From positions 4,374,501-4,438,500 of the forward strand of contig OY978529.1 of assembly GCA_963854835.1 (NCBI GenBank): a DNA stretch of 64,000 nucleotides. The letters are read 5' to 3'. Below are positions 43,650-55,249 of this stretch, one piece after another; the first letter of the stretch is position 1; every line of letters begins with the position of its first letter. Origin of the DNA: Megamerina dolium (taxonomy: Eukaryota > Arthropoda > Insecta > Diptera > Megamerinidae). A model generated the notes under the pieces. The model was not told the origin of the DNA. It saw only the letters and a program-made list of their open reading frames with translations, and did not search any database. The position numbers were made by a program, and so were the translations under genes.

Positions 43650-46600
43650 GAAGCCTAGCTTAAAACAGAAGCCCGGCAGGTATTCTGAATTCGCATATTA
43701 ATTACTGTGCACCCCCAGAGCCATGCATCTATTGTCATATGCCGTTCCATCTTAGATTTGGGTTTTTGATTAGGGTAGCCGCGGGATTGTCACATCCGTC
43801 ACCCTCTTATGGAGGATGCCCTGCAGCCAAGTTAAAAAAGTAAAATTATTGTCAGTCATTGTGTTAAACATCCATTGACCTATTGGACAAAATTTTCAGT
43901 TAACAATTTTTTGCTTTTACGAAATATAAAAAAAAGGGTGTTGACTTCCATCGATTTTGTTTTTTTTTTTCATAATTTTTTTGTTTCTTTGTGTTTTTAA
44001 GTTTGGAGACCAATTCCAAAGCAATGTGATTTGTTAACAAATTTTCAGTAGATTCAATTTCAAATAATTTTGCTTCAACTTCTAGCACTTTAAACAAACA
44101 TTTTGAACTGACAATTTCATAGGAATGATGATTAGCTTGGGTTATGGATCATATATGTAGTGGAGTATTTATTTATTTTTTTCTCTTTGCTATTCTTGCA
44201 TAAAATTTCTTTATTTTCCTTATCTTCTATTTATTTATTTCCCTCTTTTACATCTGTGGGTGGAAAAAAATAATAACAAGCTCAAATTACAGTCAGTCAG
44301 TCAATTGTAATACATGCTGTAGACGATACAGAGACACCTTGACGTCCAAAGCATTGAAACGTTAAACATCACCATCGACCAGGTACTTAGTTATCCTTCG
44401 CATATTTGTATTTGTATGTGTGTGTGTGTGTGTGTGTGCTATAGTATAAATATTTTAATGCTTTTATATATAAATAGATCATTGTTACTTCCCCACACCT
44501 AAATACACACATCGAAAGAGTTCACTGTTGGCTGGCTGGTTGGTTGGTTGGTTGGTTGGTTGGTTGGTTGGTTGGTTGGTTGACGTAAATTATCGATAAC
44601 CATCGATAGTTTATGTCACACCAAGCATTTTGACTTTGATATATGACGAGATTTCTCACAAATCATAAATAATGGCAAATCCGATAATAAATTTGAAATT
44701 TCCTGGCGGCGACGGTGCTGATGAACACAACAACGGCGGCGGTAGAGGTAAAATGATGAAGGTAAAATAGCAAGCAAGCAACCAAGGCGGTAACACCAAT
44801 GTAAAACACTTGCAATTGTAATACAACAATTACAACAACAACAACAACAACATTAACATCAATATAACATCCAAATGATCCTCATCATATTGTAATATCT
44901 TCGTCTGTGTTGTCTTGAAGCAGCGTTGATATCACTGTGTCGTTGAAACATGTTGATGATGTTTGTTTATTTCTTTGTTATTGTTTTTGTTGTTGCTATT
45001 GCTTATAACAACATTTGCCAATAGTATTTTGTGATTGTTGCTATTGAGGTGGGTTGGTCAGACATTAGTTGGCTTTCAGATGATGTTGATGTTGCTGATG
45101 CTGATGCTGATGATGATGATGATAATAATTGTGACGATGATAATGATGATATTATTGGTGATGATTATAATGATATTATAGATGCAAACACAATCCTTTG
45201 GCAGGTGAAAACCATGATGGAAATTACTATGCTGATGATGATGATGGTGGTGATGACTGATGTTGGCAGTATGAGGCATCTTACAATATATGCATGTATG
45301 TGCAACTCGTACGTGCAATTTATTATATTTTTATATTAAAAATAAAATAGAAAATCACACATATGTACGTACGTTCGAGAACACATATATCTTTCTTCTG
45401 TGACGATAGATTCGATGAATTCGTCATTGATAGATGATGGATGTACGACGGCTGGCTGGCTGACTGGCTGGCTGGTTTGTTGGTTAGTTGACTGTTTGGT
45501 ATACATTGAATATTTTAGATGGTGAATGGATGCCTAGAATGGCTGCTTCTATATGGTTCGTTGCTCGAAAAGATGGATGGATGGATGGATGCAACAGCAG
45601 CACCAGCAGGTATTACTTATGTATCATATAATGATACATAAATATGTACATACTTCAATGTGCAACATCTATTCTATATATAAAAGTAATAACAACAACA
45701 ACAACAAACAATTTATTTAGTTGCTGCAATATGATATAATGTGAAAGCAAGGATGAATGCATGGAATATGTGACAATATTAAATAATGAAGGATGCTTGC
45801 TGCTTTGATATTGTTGTAATGGTGAAAAATGATTGCAGAAGAGTTGAGATGATTTTATGTTCTTCTTCCATTTATCTCAATATTTTTTTTTTTTTTTTTT
45901 TTTTTTTATAAATCAATCAATGACTGTCCTAATAGCATACGAATGAATTTGAAAAGAGTTGCATATGAATTTGTGTAAAGAAAATATATTGAAAGTTCAA
46001 TTTGTTGAAAGAGATAAAAAATGCATAGGAAATTAATTTCAAATATGACAAATTTATGACAATATTTTTGGTATTTCTTGCTTTTAGGTAACTGCAAGAT
46101 ATTGTCATTGAAAAAGAACTAAATTTCACCAAAACGGATGGTAGTCGTTTATTAATTCACAATTCATTTTAATATGATTTCGTTAATAACTAAATAACAA
46201 TATCACCTAATGTGTCTAATTTATTTATAATTGGTTATTTTGTCATATATTCTATCAATAAAACACTTAACTAACTTAACTTAACTAGCTTCGGTATACA
46301 TCATATATATGTGCTGCATTAAGAACTAAACGAGAATTATTCGCATACATGAATGAATGAATGAAAATCTGCTTAGTGACTTTATATTGAGCAGCTAATT
46401 TATTCTGTTTAGCCTAATTTATTGTTGCTTATTTTGTCATATGTCCTATTAGTGGAAACAGAAACACTTTACATTTAAATACACATCATATATGTGTAAT
46501 TCGTTATAAACTAAATGAGAATTATGCCCATGTTGTATGTTGTAAGCTAAATGCTAGATACTCAATAAGGTGGGATGGTGAAAATGGCTCATATATCCAC

Positions 46601-46690
46601 CTCTTAATTGATAGCTTATATTGATTTCATTTTTTGACAGTTTTTGGAATACATACTTCCCAAAAATGGATGCATAATAAATAGTTATGA
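43650..46690. other. Microsatellite-rich spacer
   Basis: (TG)n 44416-44438, (TTGG)n 44529-44582, (CAA)n 44827-44852, (GAT)n-rich 45080-45185, (GGCT)n around 45451-45474, (GGAT)n 45571-45591 and a 25-T run 45883-45907. Two AT-rich segments near 46240-46300 and 46430-46500 resemble each other weakly (tattttgtcatat, acatcatatatgtg). No gene seen. Confidence 0.6.
44529..44582. repeat. (TTGG)n microsatellite
   Basis: About twelve TTGG units preceded by GGCT units; the longest tetranucleotide array in the window. Confidence 0.93.
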
Positions 46691-46699
46691 TCTTAAATA

Positions 46700-48083
46700 A
46701 ATTGTCGGATTTTGTCTACACAACAATGTCTGAGTTCGGTATTCCTGCGAAGCTCATTCATCTTTACAGGATGACACTGCATAACTCCCATTGTTCAGTG
46801 AAAATTGGGAAGGACCTCTCTCCGCCATTTAATACCAAACGGGATTTCAGAAAAGGTGATTCGTTTGCGTGCGACTTCTTCAATCTTATTATGTAGAGAA
46901 TAATACGAGCTGCTGATCTACGGCATATTGGTACGATCTTCAAAGAAAGTGTCATGCTGTAACGTATGCCAATGATATTGATATAATCGGCATGAACATG
47001 GGAGCAGTAAGTGCATCATTTTAAGAGTTGGTATCAACAACCAAAGATCCCAACATCTTGGATAGCATATCACTGTTGATAACTACGCTCTTGAAGTAGT
47101 GAAGGACTTCATCTATCTTGGAACCAGAATAAATGTACCAGTAATGACGTCAGCAAGATGTGTGCCGTAGCTCAGTAGTAGTCGTGGATCCAATCCCCGG
47201 TTGAAGCATAACAAATTTAATATCGAAAAAAAAATTTTATTTCGCAAGGTACCCACCTGACGGCAAGCAATTTGCAGTTCTTTCAGCAGTAACAATTTGC
47301 CATGAAAACGCTTGTGAAAGAACTCTGTGATAAAGCTCAAGAAAGTGATGTCTCAAGAGTTCTGTCGTTCGGAACCGACTAAAATAAGTAGGTCCCTTCT
47401 AATACTGTCCAAAATTTAACACGCACAACAGTAATGGACAAGAATCTCGGCCAAAGAGCACTTCGGGGCTTTAAGTGCCACATATTTTTTTTCAATGACG
47501 TCAGCGAGGCGATATTGCGACGGATCCCTCTTCCTAACAGGTGGTGCTTTGGGCTAAGAAAGCAATTGAGAAGTCGGGACCTCTCTCGTGCAACGAAAAC
47601 CACAACTCTACAAGTCTCTCCTCATGCATGTCCTTCCATATGGCGCCGAAGCTTCGACAATTTCCACATCAGATGTGAGAATGCTCGGTGTTTTCGAAAG
47701 AAAACCACCTACGCAATATCTTTGGACCTATTTACGTTGGTGGCGAGTATCGACTAAGGTACAGCCATGAGCTGTACGAGCTGTATGCCGACACCAACAT
47801 AGCAAAGCGCTTTAAAATTCAGCGGCTTCGCTGGCTAGGTCACGTCGAGCAAATGGAAAAACATGCTGCTGCTTAGAAGATGTTATTTGCGGAACCCGCT
47901 GGTGGACGACGCAGAAGAGACAGACCTAAGCTCCGGTGGATAGACCAAGTACTAGAGAACTTGTCAGCGCTTGGAATTTCTAACTGGCACAAACTAGCGA
48001 AGGAAAGACCGTTTTGGCGAAGCATGATATATTCGGCCTAAATCGATTTTCGGTTTTAATGGCTACATAAGTAAGTAAGTAAG
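46700..48083 (+). mobile_element. LINE-B copy 8, split by SINE-1
   Basis: The ORF2 fragment starts at VYTTMSEFGIPAKLIHLYRM (46720) and continues HNSHCSVKIGKDLSPPFNTK and FACDFFNLIM. It has a frameshift at the catalytic block (AYAND-ID region near 46965; YADD not intact), a deletion to the RRLG-like region, then DFIYLGTRI. SINE-1 lies at 47157-47493. After it come LRRIPLPNRWCFGLRKQLRS, EYRLRYSHELYELYADTNIA, RLRWLGHVEQMEKHAAA and a stop, then GGRRRRDRPKLRW-like. The tail is cggttttaatggctacataag plus (TAAG)n. Confidence 0.88.
47157..47493 (+). repeat. SINE-1 copy 9, inside LINE-B
   Basis: Begins tgtgtgccgtagctcag with the A box visible (tagctcagtagt). A ~20-bp deletion removes the anticodon-arm region, and the B box reads ggatccaatcc (degenerate). 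Ends gccacatattttttt. Flanked by aatgacgtcagcaag-type duplications (47143-47156 and 47494-47507, 13 of 14 matching). Confidence 0.92.
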
Positions 48084-48207
48084 TTTCCTTTTTAAATAAA
48101 GAAAGTGTGAAAGCATGGTTTTTATCCGATTCGGCCTTTCTATGAATATGTCTATTAATTAGTGAATATAATTATAACTGTCGAGTTTCAGCTTGATAAA
48201 AAAATTT

Positions 48208-48393
48208 TAAAAAAGTAAATATGTGGCACTTAAAACCCCGAACGGCTCATTGGCCGAGCTTCTCTTCCATTACTGTTGTGCGTGTTAAATTTTGGACAGT
48301 ATTAGAAGAGACCTACTTATTTTGGCCGGTTCCGAATGGCAGAACCCTTGTGACATCACTTTTTCTGAGCTTTGTCACAGAGTTCTTTTAGAA
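48208..48393 (-). repeat. SINE-1 copy 10, 5'-truncated
   Basis: From the tail (aaagtaaatatgtggcac) to agagttcttttagaaa, about half the body; head absent. Confidence 0.85.
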
Positions 48394-50390
48394 AGAATAT
48401 AATCGGTTTATAACGGAGAGCAACTGTTTATAGAAAATGCATTTCTAAAATATGACTTTGAATTTTTTGTTTGTATTAAGAAGTCTTCATTACACAAAAG
48501 GCGGGTTATTAATTCGCTTTTTCGGGACGACAGAAATTGCTTTTAGAAGCAATTTTCTGAGAAATATTTAAAGTCAATAGAGCGGAAGACAGAATTAATA
48601 TCTGGTGTCGTGGGAAATTAATTACTAAAGTGCTCGCATATGTATTGTTGCATGATCGCTACACGATCACTAATCACAAAATGCACAAATGGCAATTTGA
48701 TCACCTGCAAACAAAAAAATAAGGTGCAGCAAGCAAATAATACAATATCATTTCTCTTTTCACTTCACAACAAAAATATGGGAGTGTTCATGTTGATTTG
48801 CCTTGCAAATCATGATCAATAAATGGCAATGTGATCATTATAGTCATACCAATAATATCGTAACTTATAATGTACGAGTATACCACACGTAATGAATGCG
48901 AATGACCTAAGAATGTCCTAATGTAAGTTATTGTAATGAGAGCTTAATTAAATGATGATTAATGGTAGTTGAATATGGTGATCTCTCCAAAATATAATGA
49001 TCATGAAAGGGACATATCAAAAGAGAATAGTTTAAATAAAGTTATAAATAATTACAACGATCTTCAATTTTCTATTTTTGTGAGTGTAGCAATTTTACAT
49101 TGATTTCAATATCATGAACACCGGTTTGGCGATGAGGATAACGTGATCATCCTAAACAAGATCACCAAAGATTTGATGGTAAGATTTATGATCATGAGAG
49201 AAAGTACTCGCATTTAATTATTCAGCATTCATATTGCTAATAATAATAATTCTTCTGATGATATTCATAAATTTGTTATTTTTAATCATTACCTGAACAA
49301 CATGATCAATGATCTTTCACATAGCACATTTCCGTAATTTTGCTTATCAACACCATCATTATTAGTATTATGATCACATGACCATCATCACCATCATCAT
49401 CATCATCATCATCATCAGCATGATCATTGAAAATAACAAACATATCGCTGTGGCTGTCAACAACCACAATGTTTCTGCTGTTGTCGACGTGACACGATCG
49501 ATCCTTATTGATCCCTCAATGATCGTATATCGTACATTATTGCTATAGCACGCCTTTTTGCTAACATATTGTCTGTTGTTGGTCGATTATTATTGTGTTG
49601 GTTGGCTGTTTCGTTGGTTAGTTAGTTACTTGCTGGGAATGCATCAACGAATTATCGTCACATGTCGCTCACTAATTGATTTTTCTTGTCGCCTGTTGCA
49701 AGAGCGATTGTATTATGCTTTTGTATACGTATGGTACGAGTACATAAGAATACATATTAGTCGATGATTACATACGTCTTGTTGTTACCTTGTTGGTTAG
49801 TTGATTGTGGGGGAAATTTTATGCAACTGTTGGTCGATTATTGGCTGTCTTTGATGTGAGATCGATCGTTGTTAGTATTTCACATAATATTGGCATAAAT
49901 GTAGTGCTGGCAATATTGCTGCAGCTCAGCTAGTAACTCACTATGTCATTTGGTGTTGAATTTTCATTTGAATGGTAGTTGCCTCATTTGACAATACCTG
50001 ACAAGAGTATCAGTTGAAGTTGAGACTCCCGATCGTAGTAACACTTTTTATTAGCATATTGTTGACTATAGTCACTATTTTCAACATTAAAATGTGTTGG
50101 TTGGTTTGGAAATTTGTTACAGCTGTCACTTAAAACAAATGTTGCAAACTGTGGTATTTTTTAGTAATTATATGTGATAGTTCTCCAATCACTCTCTCTA
50201 CATAATTGTTTGTTAGTTAGTTAATTCATTAGTTAAATTGTTGAATTTGTGGCAGACACAAATATTCCTTCGACTTAGTATATTGCGAAATTTTTATTGC
50301 GGCGAAATTTAGCATGAGTTACTTATGAAGTATGACCGTAAACCCTTTAAAACCCTGAATTCATTATAATATTTCATCTAGAACAATAAT
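48394..50390. other. AT-rich spacer
   Basis: Rich in GATCA/TGATC words between 48800 and 49520, with (CAT)n at 49391-49417. GTTGGTTG-like stretches near 49590-49630. No gene or TE recognised. Confidence 0.55.
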
Positions 50391-50392
50391 AG

Positions 50393-51545
50393 CTGACCAT
50401 TACAATCGAAAATCGATTTACTCCGAATTTAGCTTGCTTCGCCAGCTAGGTATCTCTCTTCTTCGCTAGCTGGCGCCAATTAGAAACCCAAAGCCCTGTC
50501 AAGGTCTCCAGTACTTGATATTTTCACCGAAGATTAGGTCTGTCTCGTCTGCGTCATCAACCAGCGGATTCCGAATATAACAACTTCTTAGCTAGATCTC
50601 GCTCGACATGACCTCGCCAGCACAGCCGCTGAATTTTGATGCGCTTTACTATAACGACCTTATTCGACACACGCTGCCAATGAAAATAGGTCCATCGATC
50701 TTTGGATTTTTCACTTCAAAACTCTGTGCATTCTCCCATCTGGGAGGTGGAAATTGTTCACGCTTCGGCGTCATATGTAAGAACAGGCATGATGAGAGCC
50801 TTGTAGAATGTGGTTTTCGTTTTTCAAAAGAGGGCTCGACTTCTCAATTGCTTACCAATCGAGCCCAAAGTAGCACCTGTTAGCAAAAATATTCCCCTGG
50901 AATATTTAAAGGTTAACGTCATTACAGATGTTAATGCTGATGTCAAAAGCGTAGTTATCATCAGTGACATGCTGTCCAAGACACAGGGACTCTTGTCCGT
51001 AAGACCCATTTTACGTGACTCTATTTTCTACTCGCATGTTCGTGCTGTTTATGTCAATATCATCGGCATACGCCAACAGCATGACATTTTTGTTGTATTA
51101 TTCGTATTATTTTCTACATAATAAGATTGAAAAAGTCGCACGATAACGAAGCACCTTGTCTGAAACCCCCTTCGTTATTAAACGGTGCGGAGAGGTCCTT
51201 CCCAATTTTCACTGCACAACGAGAGTTATGCAGTGTCATTCTACAAAGTCGAATGAGCTTTGCAGGAATACCGAACTGGGACATTGTTGCGTAGAGGTAA
51301 ACCCTTACCGGACTGTCGAAAGTGGATTTATAATCAAAAAATAGATGGTGTGTGTTTCAATTTGCTTCTCTAGGTCTTCTCCAGGATTCCAGGAAAATCT
51401 GTTCGATGGTACGTTCACCATGTCTGATGCAAAACTGATAAGGTCAGGTTCTTGAGCATAGGCTTCCTTGTGTGTGATGCTAAGAAGACTTATACCAAGG
51501 TAGTTGGTGCAAATTGTGGCATCTGCTTTCTTGCATATGTAGATT
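50393..51545 (-). mobile_element. LINE-B copy 9, decayed, near-full RT length
   Basis: Right to left: HKKADATICTNYLGISLLSI (fingers), traces of QCGFR, LEKQIETHT, FDYKSTFDSPVRVYLYATMS, FGIPAKLIRL, MTLHNSRCAVKIGKDLSAPF, a GFRQGASL-like block, VMLLAYADDIDINSTN-like (51040-51090; YADD appears preserved here), SLCLGQHVTDDNYAF and LTLKYSR. The thumb and tail region (RGRRDRPNLR-like, WRQLAKKRDT-like) runs to the 3' end at about 50393. Frame changes are numerous. The right end abuts an irritans-type mariner. Confidence 0.83.
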
Positions 51546-52591
51546 TACGAGGTCGGTCCCAGACCTACCCGACCTGACATATAGATGGCGGCAGTAGATT
51601 GAAAAAAATTACTTTGGTGATGTGGCAAGCTTATAAAACAAATGTTTTAAATTTCAAGGCGCCATTTTGTTTAGTATTTTTTTTTTTTTTTTTTTTTTTG
51701 AAACCATCGAAAGTTAACTACCTCAGTGAATTTGTAAATATGGAAAACATTGGTCACCGTTATGTAATTCAATACTTTCGTTTGAAAGGTCTCAATCCAA
51801 CGTATATTAAAGCCAAACTGGATTCTACTCTGGGGGAGTCTGCTCCTTGGTGGTAGAATTTAAACGACATCGTACGAGCTGGCAAGACGAACACCATAGT
51901 GGTCGACCAATTGAGGTGACCTCGCCAGAAACGGTCAAGAAAATCTACAAAATGGTATTCGATGATCGACGGCTGAGGGTGCGTGAGCTAGGTGAAATTA
52001 CATGCATTTCTAAACAGTGCTATACATCGTATATTGACCGAATATTTGAAGATGAAAAAGCTGTGCGCAAGATGGGTGCCGCGGTTGCTCCCAATAGAAC
52101 AAAAACAACGTCGCGAAGATGTTTCTATAGAGTGTTTGGCGATGTTTCACAGTAATAAAGCCGAGTTTTTGCATCGATTCGTAACCATGGATGAGACATG
52201 GGTCCACCACTTCACATCTGAAACAAAGAAGCAGTCAAAACAGTGGACCGAAAGCGGAGAATCGTGTCCAAAGAAGCCGAAGACAGTTCCATCTGCAGGT
52301 AAGGTTATGGCGTCTGTTTTTTTTGGGATGCAGGTGGTAAAATTTTTTTTCGGATTATTTGCTATTTCGAAAAAATGGCTTGGTGGTAGAACATTTGCAA
52401 ACAATGAAGAGGTGGAGTCTACGATATGAGCTAGACAGTTCATACTATAAACAGGGTATCGAAGCTATAGAATATCGCTGGAATAAATGTATAGAGCTAA
52501 AAGGAGATTATGTTGAGGAATAAAGAAAAAATTTCCCAAATTTGTTGTGTTTTCTTTGTTAGGTCGGGTAGTTCTGGGACCAACTCTCGTA
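51546..52591 (+). mobile_element. Irritans-type mariner copy 3, internally deleted
   Basis: Ends tacgaggtcggtcccagacc and, complemented, tacgagagttggtcccagaa. The transposase contains MENIGHRYVIQYFRLKGLNP, SAPWW, a frameshift, then TSPETVKKIYKMVFDDRRLR, ILTEYLKMKKLCARWVPRLL, EQKQRREDVSIECLAMFHSN, TMDETWVHHFTSETKKQSKQ (first Asp) and SAGKVMASVFFGMQV. Here about 300 bp are missing, removing the second and third Asp. The end KKWLGGRTFANNEEVEST and GIEAIEYRWNKCIELKGDYV remains. Length is 1046 bp against about 1.32 kb for copy 2 without its SINE. Confidence 0.9.
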
Positions 52592-53874
52592 CATACAATT
52601 ATACTTAGCAATTAACAAAAATATTCTGCGATGGGATGAATCGAACAATAAACTCTTCTATCTTCTATACAAACGTATGCTTCTTTATGTACAGTTTTAG
52701 AATTTTGATTCATTCATTAATTCACGCAGTAAAGACAATTCACACTACACCGCGTCCCCACCATAATTGACAAGTATACTTAGGATGTACATATGATAAA
52801 TACTTGAGGGGTGAATTCGATATCAATAACAAATAAACTAACGACAGCAACATCAAAATACCAATAGTCAGTAGCAATATATGCCTACAAGGCATACAAT
52901 AATAATAGCAAGACCAGCAACAACAACAACAGCAACAGTGACAATATGTTTGTATCAACAAGTCACATGTAATCCACACACACACACATGTAAACATACT
53001 CATGCAAGAGTACCGCCACCGACAGCACGACACGATATGCTCACATATTAGCATGTCTTTGTGTAAGTAGTGTGTATGGGATTTACATACAAATGCCTAT
53101 GCGTGTGTGGTATGGTGTGTTGTCCGCAACTACTTCAATGACAACGATGACGACAACGACGACTACGACGACTACGACAACCAAAAAAGGCCGCATTTTT
53201 GCATTTTTACACATCAGCTTACATTGCCAACGTGCGGTTAAATTGTTTAATTAAAATCAAAGATAACATTTATCCCATACAAGTATGTACTCCTTGGTTG
53301 TAAGCAAGAAGGGCAAAAAAAAAAAACAAAAAAAAACTATAAACAAAAGAAGAAAATAAAAAAAGACAAGACGATAATCGTTGTTGTGAAGATTCAAACA
53401 GCTTGCATGGATGTTAACAGGCAAGAGAGCAATAAAAACAAATGAAAAGATAGATTGAGCTGAAGGAAAAGAGTGAGAGTGAAGACGAGCGCCTGAACAC
53501 AAGCTAGCAGAAAGCTATTATATGCTTTATCATCAATTTTGGCATTTAATAGTTTTAATGGCAATTTAAATTTTCTGCCGCTTTTTTTCATGATAAGAAT
53601 ATGCCACACACGCATCACACTCACACCGCTATACGAGGCAATGAGTACATTAATGATGATGAGTAGTGGTGTAGTTAGTGGTTTATGTTGTTTCATTTAT
53701 AATACTGCAAGAAACAAAAAAAAAAATAGAAGATACAATATATTATCATAGTGATTTTATCTGTAAATAATACGAATTATATATTCTATGCGATATTAGT
53801 CAAATGATTTTGAAGTATATTCCACATCCAAAAATATTTAGGGGATGCAAAGGTGTCAAAACATATCCTATTAT
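52592..53874. other. Microsatellite-rich spacer
   Basis: CAA/CAG run near 52917-52940, (CA)n 52976-52988, (ACG)n-like 53141-53180, poly-A/C tracts 53316-53365. Low-complexity frames only. Confidence 0.6.
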
Positions 53875-54213
53875 CATATGTGGCACTTATAAGCCCCCGG
53901 CCTCTTTGGCCGAGCTTCTCTTCCATTACTATAGTGCGTGTTAAATTTTCGACAGTATTAGAAGTCACCTACTTATTTTAGCCGATTCCGAACGGCAGAA
54001 CACTTGTGACATCACTTTTTCTGCGCTTTGTCGCAGAGTTCTTTTAGAAGCTTTTTCATGGCAAAGTGTTACTGCCGGAAGAATTGCCGACAGGTGGATA
54101 CCGTTCTAAAGAGAAATCTTTTCGATATTAAATTTGTTAATTTTCAGCCGGTGATTGAACCCACAGCCTACAGATCAGAAGGCCAACACAATAACCACTG
54201 AGCTATGGCACCC
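53875..54213 (-). repeat. SINE-1 copy 11, near full length
   Basis: Minus strand, from catatgtggcacttataagc to accactgagctatggcaccc. Compared with other copies it lacks about 15 bp around the gccaattgcttgccgac segment (54083-54095). Confidence 0.9.
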
Positions 54214-54339
54214 ACATATCATAGTCTCTAATTTTTTAAATTAAGAATTGGTTTGATACGGTCTCTCCGCATTTCTTTCTTACCCTAAGAAAATAATGAA
54301 TTCTGCGAAATTCCTTATAATACCCAGAATCATCTCTTG

Positions 54340-54640
54340 GGGTTGAAATGTAAGATAGAATCTCATTAATTTTTCCTACGCAACATTTTCCCTGAACATA
54401 CTCGTACTTACTCCCTATCTTTACTCCCTGAGGAGGCTACCATACATAATGAACCCAAAATCGCTAGAAAAATCAACAAATAACCATAAAATTGCCCAGA
54501 AATCGTCTCTAAAGCAATAAAAGGTATGACCGACCCCTAGTAATTTTTCTACTCCGACATTTTTTCCGAAAGTACGTACCCCTGTCTCTGGCCCTTTTTG
54601 AAGAGAGCTCTATGAAATTTATATTTTTTATAAAATTTTC
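54340..54640 (-). repeat. Repeat-G, two tandem units
   Basis: The complements of cattaatttttcctacgca, tactccctatctttactccc and gaggaggctacc form one unit. The second repeats tagtaatttttctactccga and gtacgtacccctgtctctgg about 174 bp on. Confidence 0.7.
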
Positions 54641-54644
54641 ATTT

Positions 54645-54744
54645 TATAGGTCATTTTATAGGAGAGCCTTCATAATGGTTAGGGATATGGGGCAAATACA
54701 TTTGTAGTAATGTTGGAGAAGAAGAATTAACAGGGGTATAGGGT
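54645..54744 (+). repeat. Repeat-G, one unit in opposite orientation
   Basis: cattttataggagagccttc, ggttagggatatggggcaaa and aatgttggagaagaag match the plus-strand core, inverted relative to 54340-54640. SINE-1 follows directly. Confidence 0.6.
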
Positions 54745-55113
54745 GGGTGCCGTAGCTCAGTGGTTAGTGTGTTCGCCTTCTGATCTGTAGGTCGTGGTTC
54801 AATCCCCGGCTGATGCATAACAAATTTAATATCGATAAGATTTTTCTTTCGAACGGTACCCACCTGTCGGCAAGCAATTGGCAATTCTTCCGACAGTAAC
54901 AACTTGCCATGAAAAAGCTTCTTAAAGAACTCTGTGACAAAGCTCAGAAAAAGTGATGTCACAAGTGTTCTGCCGTTCGGAACCGGCTAAAATAAGTAGG
55001 TCCCTTCTAATATTGTCCAAAATTTAAGACGCACAACAGTAATGGAAGAGAAGCTCGGCCAATGAGCCCTTTGGGGCTTTATGTGCCACATATTTATTTA
55101 TTTTTTTTTTTTT
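54745..55113 (+). repeat. SINE-1 copy 12, full-length reference copy
   Basis: tRNA-derived short interspersed element. The head gggtgccgtagctcagtgg carries an A box and the head's end a B box (next entry), the layout of a tRNA gene and of its internal RNA polymerase III promoter. It is followed by a ~270-bp unrelated body (cggcaagcaattggcaatt, agctcagaaaaagtgatgtc, ggaaccggctaaaataagta, ggaagagaagctcggccaat). It ends atgtgccacatatttatttattt plus poly-T. Encodes no protein. About 14 related copies occur in the window in both orientations, several 5'-truncated and several with target-site duplications. It lacks a mature tRNA's paired arms over the anticodon region, so it is not a functional tRNA. 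Confidence 0.93.
54753..54806 (+). promoter_or_regulatory. Internal pol III promoter of SINE-1 (A and B boxes)
   Basis: A box tagctcagtggt (54753-54764) fits TRGYNNARNNGG and B box ggttcaatccc (54796-54806) fits GGTTCRANNCC. Spacing is normal for a tRNA-derived head without intron. One G is missing before the B box compared with copy 8 (gtcgtgggttc). Confidence 0.85.
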
Positions 55114-55249
55114 ATATAAATTCCAGAGCTCTGGGGGTGTTTCTTGGAACTAATGCAGCTGTTTGTCCATTTTAATATATTTTTGCCCATATTTTTAATG
55201 CGGAAATTTGCATTCAACAAGTGATTTTAATCGCAGATAGAAGCACGCG

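Noticed and set aside
45031..45339. Asp-rich frame of 102 codons
   Set aside because: Product of a (GAT)n microsatellite.
54745..54815. Possible functional tRNA gene
   Set aside because: A and B boxes are present, but the anticodon stem does not pair properly. The same head occurs at the start of many SINE copies with a long body, so it is a SINE head.
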